A stretch of 64,000 nt of DNA, from NCBI GenBank assembly GCA_033060915.1, contig CM065389.1:22972001-23036000 (forward strand). Reading direction: 5' to 3'. The notes below the pieces were generated by a model. That model was given only the letters and a program-made list of their open reading frames with translations. It searched no databases and had not been told where the DNA came from. Position 1 is the stretch's first letter. Each line of letters begins with the position of its first letter. This document shows positions 1 to 10,872 of the stretch, piece by piece. Made by a program: the position numbers and the translations under genes. This stretch comes from Euryodendron excelsum (taxonomy: Eukaryota > Streptophyta > Magnoliopsida > Ericales > Pentaphylacaceae).

Positions 1-365
1 CTCTTTCCCAAGCTCTCAAAACCTAAGAGAATTTATTCAAGCTTCTCTCAAACTTACGAGTGATTTTTGTCCAAGCTTCACTCAAACTTTCGAATGATTT
101 TGTCTAAGCTTCACTCAAACTTACAAGTGTTTTTCCCAAACTACACTCAAACTCACAAGTTTACAAACTAACCCAATAATAGATGAAGGTTGTACAATAA
201 GTAACTCTCTCTCAAAGAGTAGATAAATAAATTTTTAGCTCACTCAAGAACCCCCCAAATGAATAAAAATAGTGTATAACATGTATGAGATGAAATCTCA
301 CTTGTAGTGCTTGATCTTGTGTTCTTCTCTTGTTCTTCTTCTACATATATGTGTTAGGTATCTTG

Positions 366-373
366 TATATATA
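366..373 (-). promoter_or_regulatory. TATA box of the Copia-type LTR
   Basis: TATATATA, followed on the minus strand by the transcript-leader-like part of the LTR. It is the only strong TATA box in this LTR half. The start site is inferred about 30 bases further left. Confidence 0.5.
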
Positions 374-470
374 GCCTTAAGCTAATTCTAGCCGTTGGTG
401 GTGGATGGGAGACCATTTGATACAAAAACGACGGAGTATAATGTTAAAAAATATAGTCGTTGCTGTAAAT

Positions 471-750
471 GAGTTGACTCTTTTTAAGCAGGGTTGACTC
501 TTTTTATGTTTTAGTAGATTTTTCAATGCTTTGTCCAAATGAGTCGACTCTTTTGCTCCAGGGGTCAACTCTTTTTGTCTAAAACTGTAAAATCAACTCT
601 CTGTTTGAATGAGTCGACTCTTTTAAAGTCAGGGGTCGACTCTTTTGATCTCCATCAAAATATTTAGCCTCTGTTTGAATGAATCGACTCTTTTGCTTGA
701 GGGGTCGACTCTTTTTAGGAAAATCCTTAACTTTTGCAATACTTCTTCAA
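471..750. repeat. About 70-bp tandem repeat with paired GTCGACTCTTTT motifs
   Basis: Four units begin near 471, 541, 611 and 681. Each has a GAGT(C/T)GACTCTTTT word and, 20-25 bases later, a GGGGTCGACTCTTTT-like word. GTCGAC is a palindrome. The tract lies upstream of the minus-strand TATA box, in the U3 part of the LTR, so it may be an enhancer repeat (inference). Confidence 0.75.
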
Positions 751-1215
751 TCTTCTTCAATATCTTCAAGCTCTTTAAGGATCATCCAACTAAGGTTTCT
801 AAGGCTTGAAAAGACTTCTTCAAGGCATGTTGACTTCAAGAACACCTTCAACTCTTCATGATGAAATCAATACACTTTTGATTACATTTAGAGTTCTTCA
901 ATCAACATCACTTCTTCCATTGATCTAAGTCTTCTTCAAAATCTTCAAGAGAGCTTCCAAGACTTGAGATCTCTTTTCTTCAACTGATCTTTCATGCTTA
1001 TTTGAACTTCGTCACTTTCTTTGCTTGATCTTCATCAACTTGATTTCTTTTATAACTTCTTCCATCTATTGAAGACTTCATCATAATATTCAATAAAGCT
1101 TCTAACTCTTATGATTTCTTATCAATACTTTCAAGACATCTTCAAATCTTCCAAGCTGAGCTTCCATGTCTTGTACGAGTTATCTAAATCAGGTTGTAAC
1201 TATGAGATTGTTGAA

Positions 1216-1220
1216 TATAT
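1216..1220. repeat. Target-site duplication of element P, left copy (TATAT)
   Basis: TATAT directly precedes the TGTAAGCATCCC start of LTR-A. The same five bases follow the GCGCGACA end of LTR-C at 62658-62662. A-T rich 5-mers can match by chance, but both positions are exactly at LTR ends. Confidence 0.8.
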
Positions 1221-2320
1221 TGTAAGCATCCCATTTTTGACCGCTCGGCAGTCTACACTCCGTCCAGACATGTGTTCAAGTCATTGTGGACATATTCCAA
1301 TCGAAACCAACTTTCTAAGTCCAAATCCCGTCTGTCCATCGCTTCGGGGGCCCGCCAAGCCCAAATAGAGGCAAAATGACCAAAGTGCCCTTAGGGGGCA
1401 TTGTCCTTTCCTTTCCAACCCCCTTTCCAATCCCTCTCTCGAGACAGTTTATTCCTCGAAACGGTTCCAAATCAGGCACGTCTTTCCAAAGACGGTAAGT
1501 CCCCTTTCCAATCCCTCTCTCGAGATAGTTTATTCCTCAAGACGGTTCCAAACAGGCACGTCTTTCCAAAGACGGTAAGTCCCCTTTCCAATCCCTCTCT
1601 CGAGACAGTTTATTCCTCGAGACAGTCCCAAATCAGGCACGTCTTTCCGAAGACGGTAAGTCCCCTTTCCAATCCCTCTCTCGAGACAGTTTATTCCTCG
1701 AGACAGTTCCAATCAGGCACGTCTTTCCGAAGACGGTAAGTCCCCTTTCCAATCCCTCTCTCGAGACAGTTTATTCCTCGAGACGGTTCCAATCAGGCAC
1801 GTCTTTTCGAAGACGGTAAGTCCCCTTTCCAATCTCTCTCTCAAGACAGTTTCATCCTCGAGACGGTCCCAAATCAGGCATGTCTTTTCGAAGACTGTAA
1901 GTCTCCTTTCCAATCCCTCTCTCGAGACAGTTTATTCCTCAAGACGGTACCAATCAAGCACATCTTTCCGAAGACGGTAAGTCCCCTTTCCAATCCCTCT
2001 CTCGAGACAGTTTATTCCTCGAGAGGGTTCCAAATTAGGCTCGTCTTTTCGAAGACGGTCAGTCCCCTTTCCAATCCCTCTCTCGAGACAGTTTATTCCT
2101 CAAGACGGTCCGAGTAGCGAAAATACATGCAAACATCACAATCGTCAGAGTAGCGGAAATACTCACAAATAGGTCGATATAAGGAATTGCCAAACAAACC
2201 CCTGTGTCACGATGACTGCCGTTAGAGTGGCGGAAACACTCAAAACCCAGGTCAACACCGGTGCCTGCTAGCCCACTTTGGTGAAAAATGACCAAACTGC
2301 CCCTTGGGCCTTTTTTGAGA
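1221..2320 (+). mobile_element. LTR-A of element P (5' LTR, truncated)
   Basis: It starts TGTAAGCATCCC, matching the start of LTR-B at 9339. Only the first 1.1 kb remains: the start, nine minisatellite units, and GAGTA/TACTC hairpin repeats at about 2110-2240. It then jumps at GAGACTT from the LTR body straight into the internal leader. LTR-B has about 4.5 kb between the same points, so the promoter, the R/U5 part, the primer-binding site and the first leader bases were lost. Both sides share ACTT at the junction, as in microhomology-mediated deletion. Confidence 0.88.
1416..2112. repeat. 80-81 bp minisatellite in LTR-A, 9 units
   Basis: Units read AATCCCTCTCTCGAGACAG, then TTTATTCCTCGAGACGGT, then a CGTCTT-TCCG-AAGACG hairpin, then GTAAGTCCCC. 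The tract ends where sequence with the GAGTAGCGGAAATACTC pattern begins. Confidence 0.93.
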
Positions 2321-3595
2321 CTTGCATCTTTGTTTTGTAGGTACACATTTTGTTTAAATTTTATTAACTGCTATGCATGAATGTAATGAACAGGATGAAT
2401 GGGAGTTGTTAGGCTCTTTCCTCCACTTTTAAAAATCACACACACACTGCATGTGCGCCTACATTATGCATACTTGCATTATTACCCTGATGTGACCTTT
2501 CTAGTAAGAAAGGGGGAACGGTATATTGGTTGTGGGCAAGATGCTATGTCAGTTTCCTCGCCTACGGCCTCTTGATGGTTCCCCCTCTCGGATCACCAAC
2601 CGATCATGGCACCACCTCGGAGAGTGGGCCTAGGTTTGAAGATCCGGGGACCGAGCCTTTTTGGGATTCATTAGTCAACCCTCAACCTCATACTCATATA
2701 GACACCATGCATAGCCAAACCTTTGTCGGATTTAAGACACGAGCACCGTTTTCAAAATCACGGAGGAAAGGGCGACTGCTCTTACTTTCATTTATATATG
2801 TCTATTCATGTTGTTATACTGACTGTATTCATACTGTTATAATGCCTGTCTAACCGCTCATGCATGCACATTTATCTTGCTACTGCATTCTCTCTCCTTA
2901 TACTCTTTGTATACCCATATTCATGCATTCAATATTCCATGTCAAGACAAGAGTTCTAAGTAACTCAAGTCACTGCATTCTCATGCATATGATCAACCCA
3001 TTGAGAGTGGCACCAAAGTCACTCTCCCTTGCATTAAAGCTACCCAAACCCTAAGGGTTCTTGCATAACCCAAAGGACTCATGGCATGCATCTCAATTCA
3101 TTCCATAAGAGGGGCCCTAATCCCTCTATGCTCACGGAGATAGGATTGCCAAGAAGACAAGGGGCAACCAATCAACAAGATCCCTCAGCGACCTCCTCGA
3201 CATCAAATCCAAGGAAGGCAAATCTGAAGACTCAAGAGTAGTTTAGGGTTTTCCCTTGTAAAAGTAGATAGGTGGAAGTCCGAAGGAAAATGTTTCCCCT
3301 CCCCCTATTAAAATGTATTTCAATTCCTTTTGTATCTTAAACCCAAAATTTAATGTATTTATTTACTTTTATGAATGAATGTGTGGATGATTGAAGGTTC
3401 CTACCTGACGGTAGGGTGTCTGCATAAAGGGGCAAATCCCCTATCTCTAAGAATGGGCCAATACATCATGTTAGTTTCCCTCCTAAAAAGGGGCACCTTA
3501 GAGCATGCATTGCATAAAGACTTGTCAAGGTCAAACACTGACTCTTTCCTTTTGTTGGTTTTAGGAACCTTCCCTCGTTCCCCAGTCTTACAAGC
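2321..3595 (+). other. Leader of internal region I1, 5' end and primer-binding site deleted
   Basis: From 2321 the sequence matches the I2 leader from about 15561. The primer-binding site and the first 185 or so leader bases are missing. Several short reading frames are present; the best conserved among the three leaders is at 2860-3054. A second frame at 3375-3623 is also partly shared. No known domain is seen. Confidence 0.85.
2860..3054 (+). CDS. Conserved 64-codon leader reading frame (I1), function unknown
   Basis: The frame starts MHAHLSCYCILSPYT and ends LSLALKLPKP. The same 64-codon frame, start to stop, occurs at 16100-16294 and on the minus strand at 49995-50189, with a handful of substitutions. 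It lies in the leader ahead of gag, so on a full element transcript it would be an upstream reading frame. It could be a translated leader peptide or simply shared descent, since the copies are close relatives. No similarity to a known protein is recognised. Confidence 0.3.
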   Translation: MHAHLSCYCILSPYTLCIPIFMHSIFHVKTRVLSNSSHCILMHMINPLRVAPKSLSLALKLPKP

Positions 3596-4853
3596 ATGGA
3601 ATTGCTTACTCTTGATACATTAACTTAATTACTAGTAGAGGCAAGAGGAGTCAAGCATAAGAAGACTGAAATGGAAGGCATGCTTTCCTCACTCTTGTCC
3701 CCCGGACCTCATGAGCAAGCAGAGTCCTTGCAGGCCCAAACCCATGATGGACAAAAAAGGATGAAGAAGGAAAACCATGACTATGCTGCCACCATTGCTT
3801 ACCAACAACCTCCCCAGGCCGAGGGGCTTGCTCGGATGCCTTCTAAATCAACCCCAAACCAAACACAAGGACTGGATAATCTCTCCTTCGGATATCACCC
3901 CAACCCATTTGGCCCTGCCACCGAAAGTTGTCCCATTTTAAAACATAGAACCCGAAGCCCTTTCAATTCCCGAACCGTCGACCCAACTGTGACCTCACCA
4001 AAGCTCGGTCCCCAATCATCAAAAACATCTGCAACACCTCCTCGGCCTAGGCGAACAAGTGGGAAAAAGCGGACATTTACTAAGCTCGCATGCTCGCAGA
4101 CCGCGGCCTATTTTGGCCTCTTAGCAGCTGGATATCTGAAACCTATACTTGCCCGACCTCGGCCCAATCCTCTGCCTCATTACTTTAAATCTGCAGCAAG
4201 CTGTAAGTATCATTCGGACAGCCAAGGACATAACACTGAAGATTGTTTGTCCCTCAAGCATAAGATTCAAGACCTGATTAGATAACAAGATCATTGAGAT
4301 ACGACCAGTAAATCCTTCTTCGAACAGCCCTACAAACCTTTCACTGGACCGCACCATTAACATCGTTACAAAGTTTGGTAACAACAAGGTTTGTTTTGCT
4401 GCATGCCAAGAGATATATTACAAGGATGGGGAGGAGAAGGAATGCAACGATATGGAACAGAGTCGTATACGATGCAACCTCGATAAAATGCTGACCGCCG
4501 AAGACAAACTCGTATATGAATTTGTGAAGAAAATTGACCAGGAGTTATCCAAACTAGGTAACAAAAATCTCCCATTGTGTACACCAGAGGAGCATCGAGC
4601 TCCAACTGGAGGCCAGAGCAGAAAACCCCGGGCATGACCTATCGAGTTGGACGAGTACGAGTCGCCTGAGTGATTTGTTAGAGAAACTCTGGAACAAACA
4701 AATGAAGGCAAGACAGTCAAGAAAGCTGACAATTACATCATCACCGCCAACTCACTTGGAGCTCCGGGAGAAGCATCTACCTATCCTGCCTTGGCTGAAA
4801 ATCTCAACTGTGGATGTAATGCAGAAGAGGGCACAGGCCCAAGAACTTACTAA
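3596..4853 (+). pseudogene. gag: gag pseudogene of I1 (shortened Tat/Ogre-type gag)
   Basis: The chosen start is the ATG at 3596, shared with I2, which opens a helix-forming stretch (MELLTLDTLT). The capsid-like core of M1's gag is absent: the frame goes from this segment to a Pro-rich linker and then a C/H zinc-knuckle-like motif, CKYHSDSQGHNTEDC, followed by KHKIQDLI as in Tat/Ogre gag. It ends with a tail matching M1's, with stop TAA at 4851-4853. Damage: an in-frame TAA about 10 codons in, an extra T near 4277 that causes a stop just after the knuckle, and further frame changes near 4375 and 4635-4680. It would normally package element RNA; this copy cannot make the whole protein. Confidence 0.8.
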
Positions 4854-6525
4854 AAATGGATTCCTTGCACAAGCGTACAAGAGAGGGGTGTTTTCACCCA
4901 CTTTCTTTCTATCCCTTTTACTTTCTGTCTTTAAATTGATGTTTACATTCCGTTTTTGCTTAGGAACTCTATGCTTTCCATAAAATTGATAATATTAATG
5001 AAGTAACAGTCTTTTATTCTATCGCTGTTGTCTTGTCTTCTCTTGTGAGTGGTAGCTATTTTCTACATAAGGGGCATGGTTTGTCATATGGAATGATCCG
5101 ACTTGAAGGGATGATAGCATGAGTTAACCACTCACCATATGATCAGTTTTCCAAAAAAAGAGAGGATAAGGATGAGTGAGGATACTACCCAAAGGCAGTA
5201 CTTGCGAGACTCTAAAGCTAAGCAATGTGTGGCCAGTTTATCAAAAGGAAGAGAAGCCATCTTTCACTTCCCCACATATAAAATAAAAGAATAAATAAAC
5301 AAATGTGCTTATACTCCCTTTGCTTAACCCCTAGAGCCTCACAACAAGCGAAAATTTTCTTTGTCAACCCCGATCCGAGATTGTCCTCCCCACATTGGGG
5401 CAGACAATAGTTTGAGAACTCTAGGAGTGGTGTCCACTTCTGTCATGCTAGGATAGTGTCGAAAGCTCTATGAATCAAGCAATCTAATTCAAAGTGAGAA
5501 GAGGCCCTCATTTCATTTTCCATACAGTCAAAAGCAACCCCTTGCCAAACCTGTTGAGCCATCTATCCTTTTCTCAAGAAAACCCCAACCTAGGGATCAT
5601 CGCCCACATTGGGTAGATTGAACCACCAAGGAAAAGGTTTAAAAAAAAAGGGTTGAGGAATTAGCCGTTCCATAAAAGAAAAGAAAGGACAAAGTAAAGG
5701 AAAAAGTTGCCAAGGGGCAAGAAGCCAAAAAAAAAAAAAAAAGAAAAAGAAAACCATGATTCTAAGGAAAGGCCTAAAGGAGCCATGATTGAGTCATCTT
5801 CAAAAGCGTGATAAGAAGAATAAATGAGAAGAAAGTCATCTCAAAAAGTATATAGAAAGGGTGAAAGAACAAGGTCATTTCACCCTGAGAAGTATATGAT
5901 CAAAAGCAAGAAGGAAATTTAAAGGTGATCCTAGGTTACGAAGAAACCTAGTAGAAACAATAGGTTCGAGCCTTTACCCTTTCCTTGTAAAACCCTGAAA
6001 CCATGGCCTACATTACAACCCTATCAAGGTCCCCTCTGATTGAATGCAGATTACTTGATCTAAATGAGCTAAATACGCTGCCAAAGCTAAAGAAGGATGC
6101 TAATCCTACTAAAAAATAGTCAAGGACGGTGTGGATCTAAACCCTATCGAAAACAACATCAAATTCGAGCCTGCATATCCCGTTGTTTCTAAAACCCCCA
6201 TAACCTAGCCTACATTGCGGTCCTAAACAAAGTCTCCTCGGATTGAAATGACTAGCCACTTATCGCTCTGCCAAAGGTTAGGCAAGTTGTTGCTAAAACC
6301 CCGAGAGTCGAGAGTCTCAGCCCAATAACCCTATACACTAACCCTAAGACAGAGAGTGGGAGGCGATCAAGAGGTTGAGAACGGTGCGAAGTGCTATCAT
6401 CCAGTCAAGGTAGGGTCGAGCCAGAGGAGAGGCTAAATCCCAGAAGATGAAGGAGTTGCCATTCCCAAGACTACAAGTCTAACAGCACCCCGTGTCATTC
6501 TATTAACATATTTCTAACCTGTACA
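4854..6525 (+). other. Non-coding stretch between gag and the antisense PMD gene (I1)
   Basis: The tract opens near the end of gag with a GGGGTGTTTTCACCC inverted repeat (4888-4902). It contains a poly-A run near 5729-5743 and stop-rich sequence with several CCCCACATTGGG-like words. It aligns with 18095-19758 of I2 and with 45700-47365 of M1 in reverse. No reverse transcriptase, protease or integrase motif is visible, although a full Tat element would have pol after gag. I read it as the post-pol 3' region joined to gag by loss of pol. Confidence 0.6.
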
Positions 6526-8010
6526 CTACCTCAAACCGGGTAAAGGCACTGACCGAATGAGCCCCTAAATGCACAACATAATCTGTATCTAGAGGAAGCA
6601 AGAACTCGGAACCTGGCTAATGCTCCTGATAAGGGATAGGCACTCCCGCCACCAAGGCTCCAAACATATACTCTAGCGGAGCCACTGCTAATCGGAACTC
6701 CTCATGAAACTGCCGCCAGTGTCGCTCTCCAAGATAGGACTCCCAAGTGTCATCACTGAGAAAAGCAGCTCTCGATAAGGACGACGGGACCAAGTACCAG
6801 ACTGTCTCGTAGTGGACTGATCCAATGAAGGGCCGCCAGGTTACATCCCTTGCCTTAATCAGCTCCAGGTTAGCCCGGAGCGTCACAAAATCGGTAATCT
6901 CCGATCGCTGGGCTACCCGGTCAAGAGCCCACCTCAAAGCACGAGGATAGAGATCATCCTCAACAACTGCAGGGCAACGAACAGGAAGGTACTTATAACT
7001 CCACCAGACGAGGAAGGGCCAGAAACTAGTCATGCTACCCCAACGGGAGGAGGTCCGGACCCGCATCGACTGAAGGAAGCAGCCAAAGGAGAAGGACCCC
7101 CAGTCCAACTCAGATAAAGCTCCAAGATCGGCTACTATATTCACCAAACGACACGGCACAAGTGACTTGTTGTTGTTGCAGAAGCAGCTGAAGATGATAT
7201 ACAACATAAGTCGCCGTCTCATGATGTCCCTCCTAGTAAGCGATGGCTCAGTAGCAAAAGTACGCTCATCCTGACTGATCCAAGAGACTGGGAAAGCAAA
7301 ACGCTCACGAGGAGGCAATTCCAACAGCAAACAGGCCTCGTCCCTACTAACTGGATGCAGGGTGATCCGCCGACCGACAAAGGAAAGCCCTGTGATGATC
7401 GCCCAATCCAAAGGAGTGGGACCTAACTCGAAGCCGACAAAATTAAAGGTCCCAGTCTCCCCGAACCATCGCTCAACCAACGCCAATACTAAATGCCGGT
7501 TCAGGTGGTTAGCCTGTAATCTTATAAAGGCGCCAAACCCGATCTCCGCTAAGAAGGCACGATATGATGGAGCAGCCCGCTGCATGGTCACAAAAACCTG
7601 ATGAACAATCCCTCTGAATGTTGTATGTACCCGCGGAGAAGGTAAATGCTGTCTAGAGTACACGCTGGGTGATAAGCAAGATCCCCGAGTGGTGGGACAT
7701 CTAGTATCTGTAGATCTCCCAAGTCAGCATCCGTTTGCCTATGCCTGGAAGAAGCTCTCCCGTAACCGGTCACCTGATCCCCAGGGCCCGGTACCTCTTC
7801 CTCGGCACCAATCTCTTCTGCGAAAGCCTGCTCAACCGGAGGAAAACGGTCGACAGGTAGCCTACTCCCCTGCCCACTATAACTAGAGGAGGATCGTCTG
7901 GTAGATCGTCGACTACCTCTAGATCGACTAGAGTCGCCAGTAGAATCTGTCCAAGCCACCTTCCCCGAGCAGCGCCTCCTCTCAGAACCGTCATCACCCG
8001 CATCTGCAAT
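6526..8010 (-). pseudogene. Antisense plant mobile domain (PMD) pseudogene of I1
   Basis: On the minus strand the protein runs from a Ser/Arg-rich N-terminus through an acidic segment into a PMD-like (aminotransferase-like plant mobile domain) core, with features such as GFELGPTPLDWAIITGLSF and QFHEEFRLA. PMD proteins of host plants (MAIN, MAIL1) act in silencing and genome stability; copies inside transposons have unknown roles. Damage: the start is ATT instead of ATG (8008-8010), one C is missing near 7669, and a TAG is at 6617-6619. About 650 bases present in I2 are deleted at 6525, removing the coiled coil, the last intron and the acidic tail. The codon that is TAG in I2 and M1 is still Trp here (7100-7102). 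Confidence 0.82.
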
Positions 8011-9320
8011 CCTGAAAAGGTAAGCCAAGGTAAGAAACGTTAACATACTATCCATGCAATTTAAATAACAGTAAAATAAAATAAACAACTAACACAAACA
8101 AAACAAATAGAGGACTTCAAATGATAAGGCAAAACAAATTTCCTACATGCACATTTCAATTTTCCAACTTCAAATCAAATTTCAAGGGTTTTCTGTCTTT
8201 TTCCTTCAAAAAGATTTTATTTCTAAAACTTTAACCAACTCTTCGCCTAATTTCAAAAAATTTCGGTAGAATCCCGTTTCAAAATGGCCCCTACAACACC
8301 CATGACATCAACACAAAATACAAAACGTGCACTTTCCAACATAACAATCACAAAACAACCACACTCGCGCACATTTTTCAATTTTTCAAAATTTTTAAAA
8401 TTTTCAAAACACATGTTTTATTTTTCAAATAAATCAATGGTTCTCAGAAGTTTCCTGAAATTTCTCAAAATCACCTCAAATGTTTTTTAAAATATTCCAA
8501 TATTTTTTCAAATTTCAAACTTTAAAAATTTCATCAATCTCTCAAGTTTTCTTAATTTTTCTAATTTTCTAAATATTTTTCTATTTTTCAAAAAATCAAA
8601 AAATCACCGAGTTTTCAAAAAATCACGACACTTCATACGGTTGTTAAACACATTTTTCTAAGGCACTTTGCACAAAAATATGGCCAGAAAACCTAATGCC
8701 CAAGTTTGTAGGAACAAATCCCCTATTCTTGCAGAAAACCCCTTTACATATTCATATATAATCACTCAAATTCAATCAAACAAGCACCAAAATGCAAAAA
8801 CAACATCACCATCATGTTCAAAACACATCAAAACATCAAGTTCCACTATTCACGTGATTCAAATGAAGTTCTACACATCATAATCAACAAAATTTAAAAA
8901 CTCACTTTTTGAAGTTCTCCAGCAAAATCTTCTCCTTCCGGCAATCACCCGTGGTCTCCAAGGAGTGCTCCTTCAATGTCCAAGTTAACTTCCTCACAAT
9001 GCCTCTCAGATTTGCGAAAACTCTCCAAAATCCCGTAAGCATTCAAACCAGAGTTTTTTTGTTTTAACTCCAAGCCTGGCGCCACTAGCAGAGGTGCCAA
9101 GCATTTTCTACCAAAGGCGCCACTACTAGTGGCGCCAGTGTCCAATTCTGGGCAGCTTTGCCCCCTTTCCCACCAAATCTCATTTTCGAAGGCCTTTTTG
9201 GCCCGCTATCCGTTTTCAACCCCCGTTGTCGAAAGATTTCCAATGTCCATCCTTCCGACTGCCTCGCGGTCAACATGGGACTCTTACTTTTATCGTTTTC
9301 TGTCTTTGACAAGCAAAGAC
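8011..9320 (-). other. 5' untranslated region and predicted intron of the antisense PMD gene (I1)
   Basis: A CTTTTCAG acceptor lies just before the start codon position, and a GTGAG donor is at 8905-8901 on the minus strand, giving an intron of about 894 bases (8012-8905). The intron is A/T-rich with many short TTTTCAAA words. Both splice sites are kept in I2 and M1. Upstream, at 9060-9145, are GGCGCC palindromes including GGCGCCACTACTAGTGGCGCC-like sequence. No clear TATA box for the PMD gene was found. Confidence 0.55.
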
Positions 9321-9326
9321 AGAAAA
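9296..9326 (+). other. 13-bp perfect hairpin next to the polypurine tract (I1)
   Basis: Arms TTTTCTGTCTTTG (9296-9308) and CAAAGACAGAAAA (9314-9326) with loop ACAAG. The right arm runs into the polypurine tract. It is kept with one mismatch in I2 (57473-57503) and M1 (26608-26638). Confidence 0.85.
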
Positions 9327-9338
9327 AGAGGGGGCAGC
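9321..9338 (+). promoter_or_regulatory. Polypurine tract of I1 (plus-strand primer)
   Basis: AGAAAAAGAGGGGGCAGC ends one base before the TGTAAGCACCCC start of LTR-B. This is where the RNase H-resistant primer of an LTR retrotransposon lies. Confidence 0.85.
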
Positions 9339-9533
9339 TGTAAGCACCCCATTTGTGACCGCTTGGCAATCTACACTCCGTCCAGACTTGTGTTCAAGTC
9401 ATTGTGGGCATATTCCAATCGAAACCAACTTTCTAAGTCTAAATCCCGTCTGTCCATCGCTTTGCGGCCTCGCCAGGCCCAAATAGAGGCAAAACGACCA
9501 AAGTGCCCTTAGGGGGCATTGTCTTTTCCTTTC

Positions 9534-10872
9534 CAACCCCCTTTCCAATCCCTCTCTCGAGACAGTTTATTACTCGAGACGGTTCCAAATTAGGCACGTC
9601 TTTCCGAAGACGGTAAGTCTCCTTTCCAATCCCTCTCTCGAGACAGTTTATTCCTTGAGACGGTTCTAATCAGGCACGTCTTTTCCGAAGACGGTAACTC
9701 CCCTTTCTAATCCCTCTCATGAGACAGTTTATTCCTAGAGACGGTTCCAATCAGGCACGTCTTTCCGAAGACGGTAAGTCCCCTTTCCAATCCCTCTCTC
9801 GAGACAGTTTATTCCTCGAGATAGTCCCAAATTAGGCACGTCTTTCTGAAGACAGTAAGTCCCCTTTACAATCCCTCTCTCGAGACAGTTTATTCCTCGA
9901 GACAGCTCCAATCAGGCACGTCTTTCCGAAGACGGTAAGTCCCCTTTCCAATCCCTCTCTCAAGACAATTTATTCCTCGAGACGGTTCCAATCAGGCACG
10001 TCTTTTCAAAAATGGTAAGTCCCCTTTCCAATCCCTCTCTCGAGACAGTTTATTCCTCGAGAAGGTTCCAATCAGGCACGTCTTTCCGAAGACGGTAACT
10101 ACCCTTTCCAATCCCTCTCTCGAGATAGTTTATTCCTCGAGACGGTTTCAATCAGGCACGTCTTTCCAAAGACAGTAAGTCTCCTTTCCAATCCCTCTCT
10201 CAAGACAGTTTATTCCTAGAGACGGTTCCAATCAGGCACGTCTTTCCGAAGACGGTAAGTCCCCTTTCCAATCCCTCTCTCGAGACAGTTTATTCCTCGA
10301 GACAGTCCCAAATTAGGCACGTCTTTCCGAAGACGGTAAGTCCCCTTTACAATCCCTCTCTCAAGACAGTTTATTCCTCGAGACGGCTCCAATCAGGCAC
10401 GTCTTTCCGAAGACGTTAAGTCCCCTTTCCAATCCCTCTCTCGAGACAATTTATTCCTCGAGACGGTTCCAATCAGGCACGTCTTTTCAAAAATGGTAAG
10501 TCCCCTTTCCAATCCTTCTCTCGAGACAGTTTATTCCTCGAGACGGTTCCAATCAGGCACGTCTTTCCAAAGACAGTAACTCCCCTTTCTAATCCCTCTC
10601 TTGAGATAGTTTATTCCTCGAGACGGTTTCAATCAAGCACGTCTTTCTAAAGACAGTAAGTCTCCTTTCCAATCCCTCTCTCGAGACAGTTTATTCTTCG
10701 AGACGGTTCCAAATTAGGCTCGTCTTTTCAAAGACAGTAAGTCTCCTTTCCAATCCTTCTCTCGAGAAAGTTTATTCCTCGAGACGGTTCCAAATCAGGC
10801 TCGTCTTTCCAAAGACGGTAAGTCCCCTTTCCAATCCCTCTCTCGAGACAGTTTATTCCTCGAGACGGTCCG
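9534..10872. repeat. 80-81 bp minisatellite in LTR-B, 17 units
   Basis: Seventeen copies of the TTTATTCCTCGAGAC block can be counted from 9561 to about 10866. Within the tract a multi-unit block (about 9730-10010) reappears almost unchanged at 10210-10500, including the unusual TCAAAAATGGTAAG variant. That points to a recent duplication of several units at once. Confidence 0.93.

Larger units (their letters stand above)
1..1220 (-). mobile_element. Copia-type LTR, distal part (left half, split by element P)
   Basis: This is one half of a minus-strand LTR whose other half is at 62663-63172. The two halves join across the TATAT target duplication of element P. Read on the minus strand it has a TATATATA box at 366-373, then a segment rich in CTTCAAG-like words and repeated TCACTCAAACTT-like words, as in the R/U5 part of plant Copia LTRs. 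No protein-coding signal is visible. The distal end of the LTR is not identified and probably lies outside the window. Assignment to Copia rests on the polypurine tract next to the other half, not on a coding domain. Confidence 0.7.

Noticed and set aside
5729..5745. Poly-A run as the tail of a LINE, SINE or processed gene
   Set aside because: It is in the middle of an element's non-coding stretch, with flanks that match the other internal regions and no target duplication.
4854..6525. Hidden pol remnant between gag and PMD gene
   Set aside because: No RT (YXDD-type), RNase H or integrase motif was recognised on either strand, and stops are dense in all frames. A profile search would settle it.
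6617..8010. PMD genes as host MAIN/MAIL-like genes
   Set aside because: All three copies lie at the same place between gag and polypurine tract of an LTR element, antisense to it, and move with it.
9534..10872. Regular repeat array resembling CRISPR
   Set aside because: Whole 80-bp units repeat without unique spacers, in plant retrotransposon DNA.
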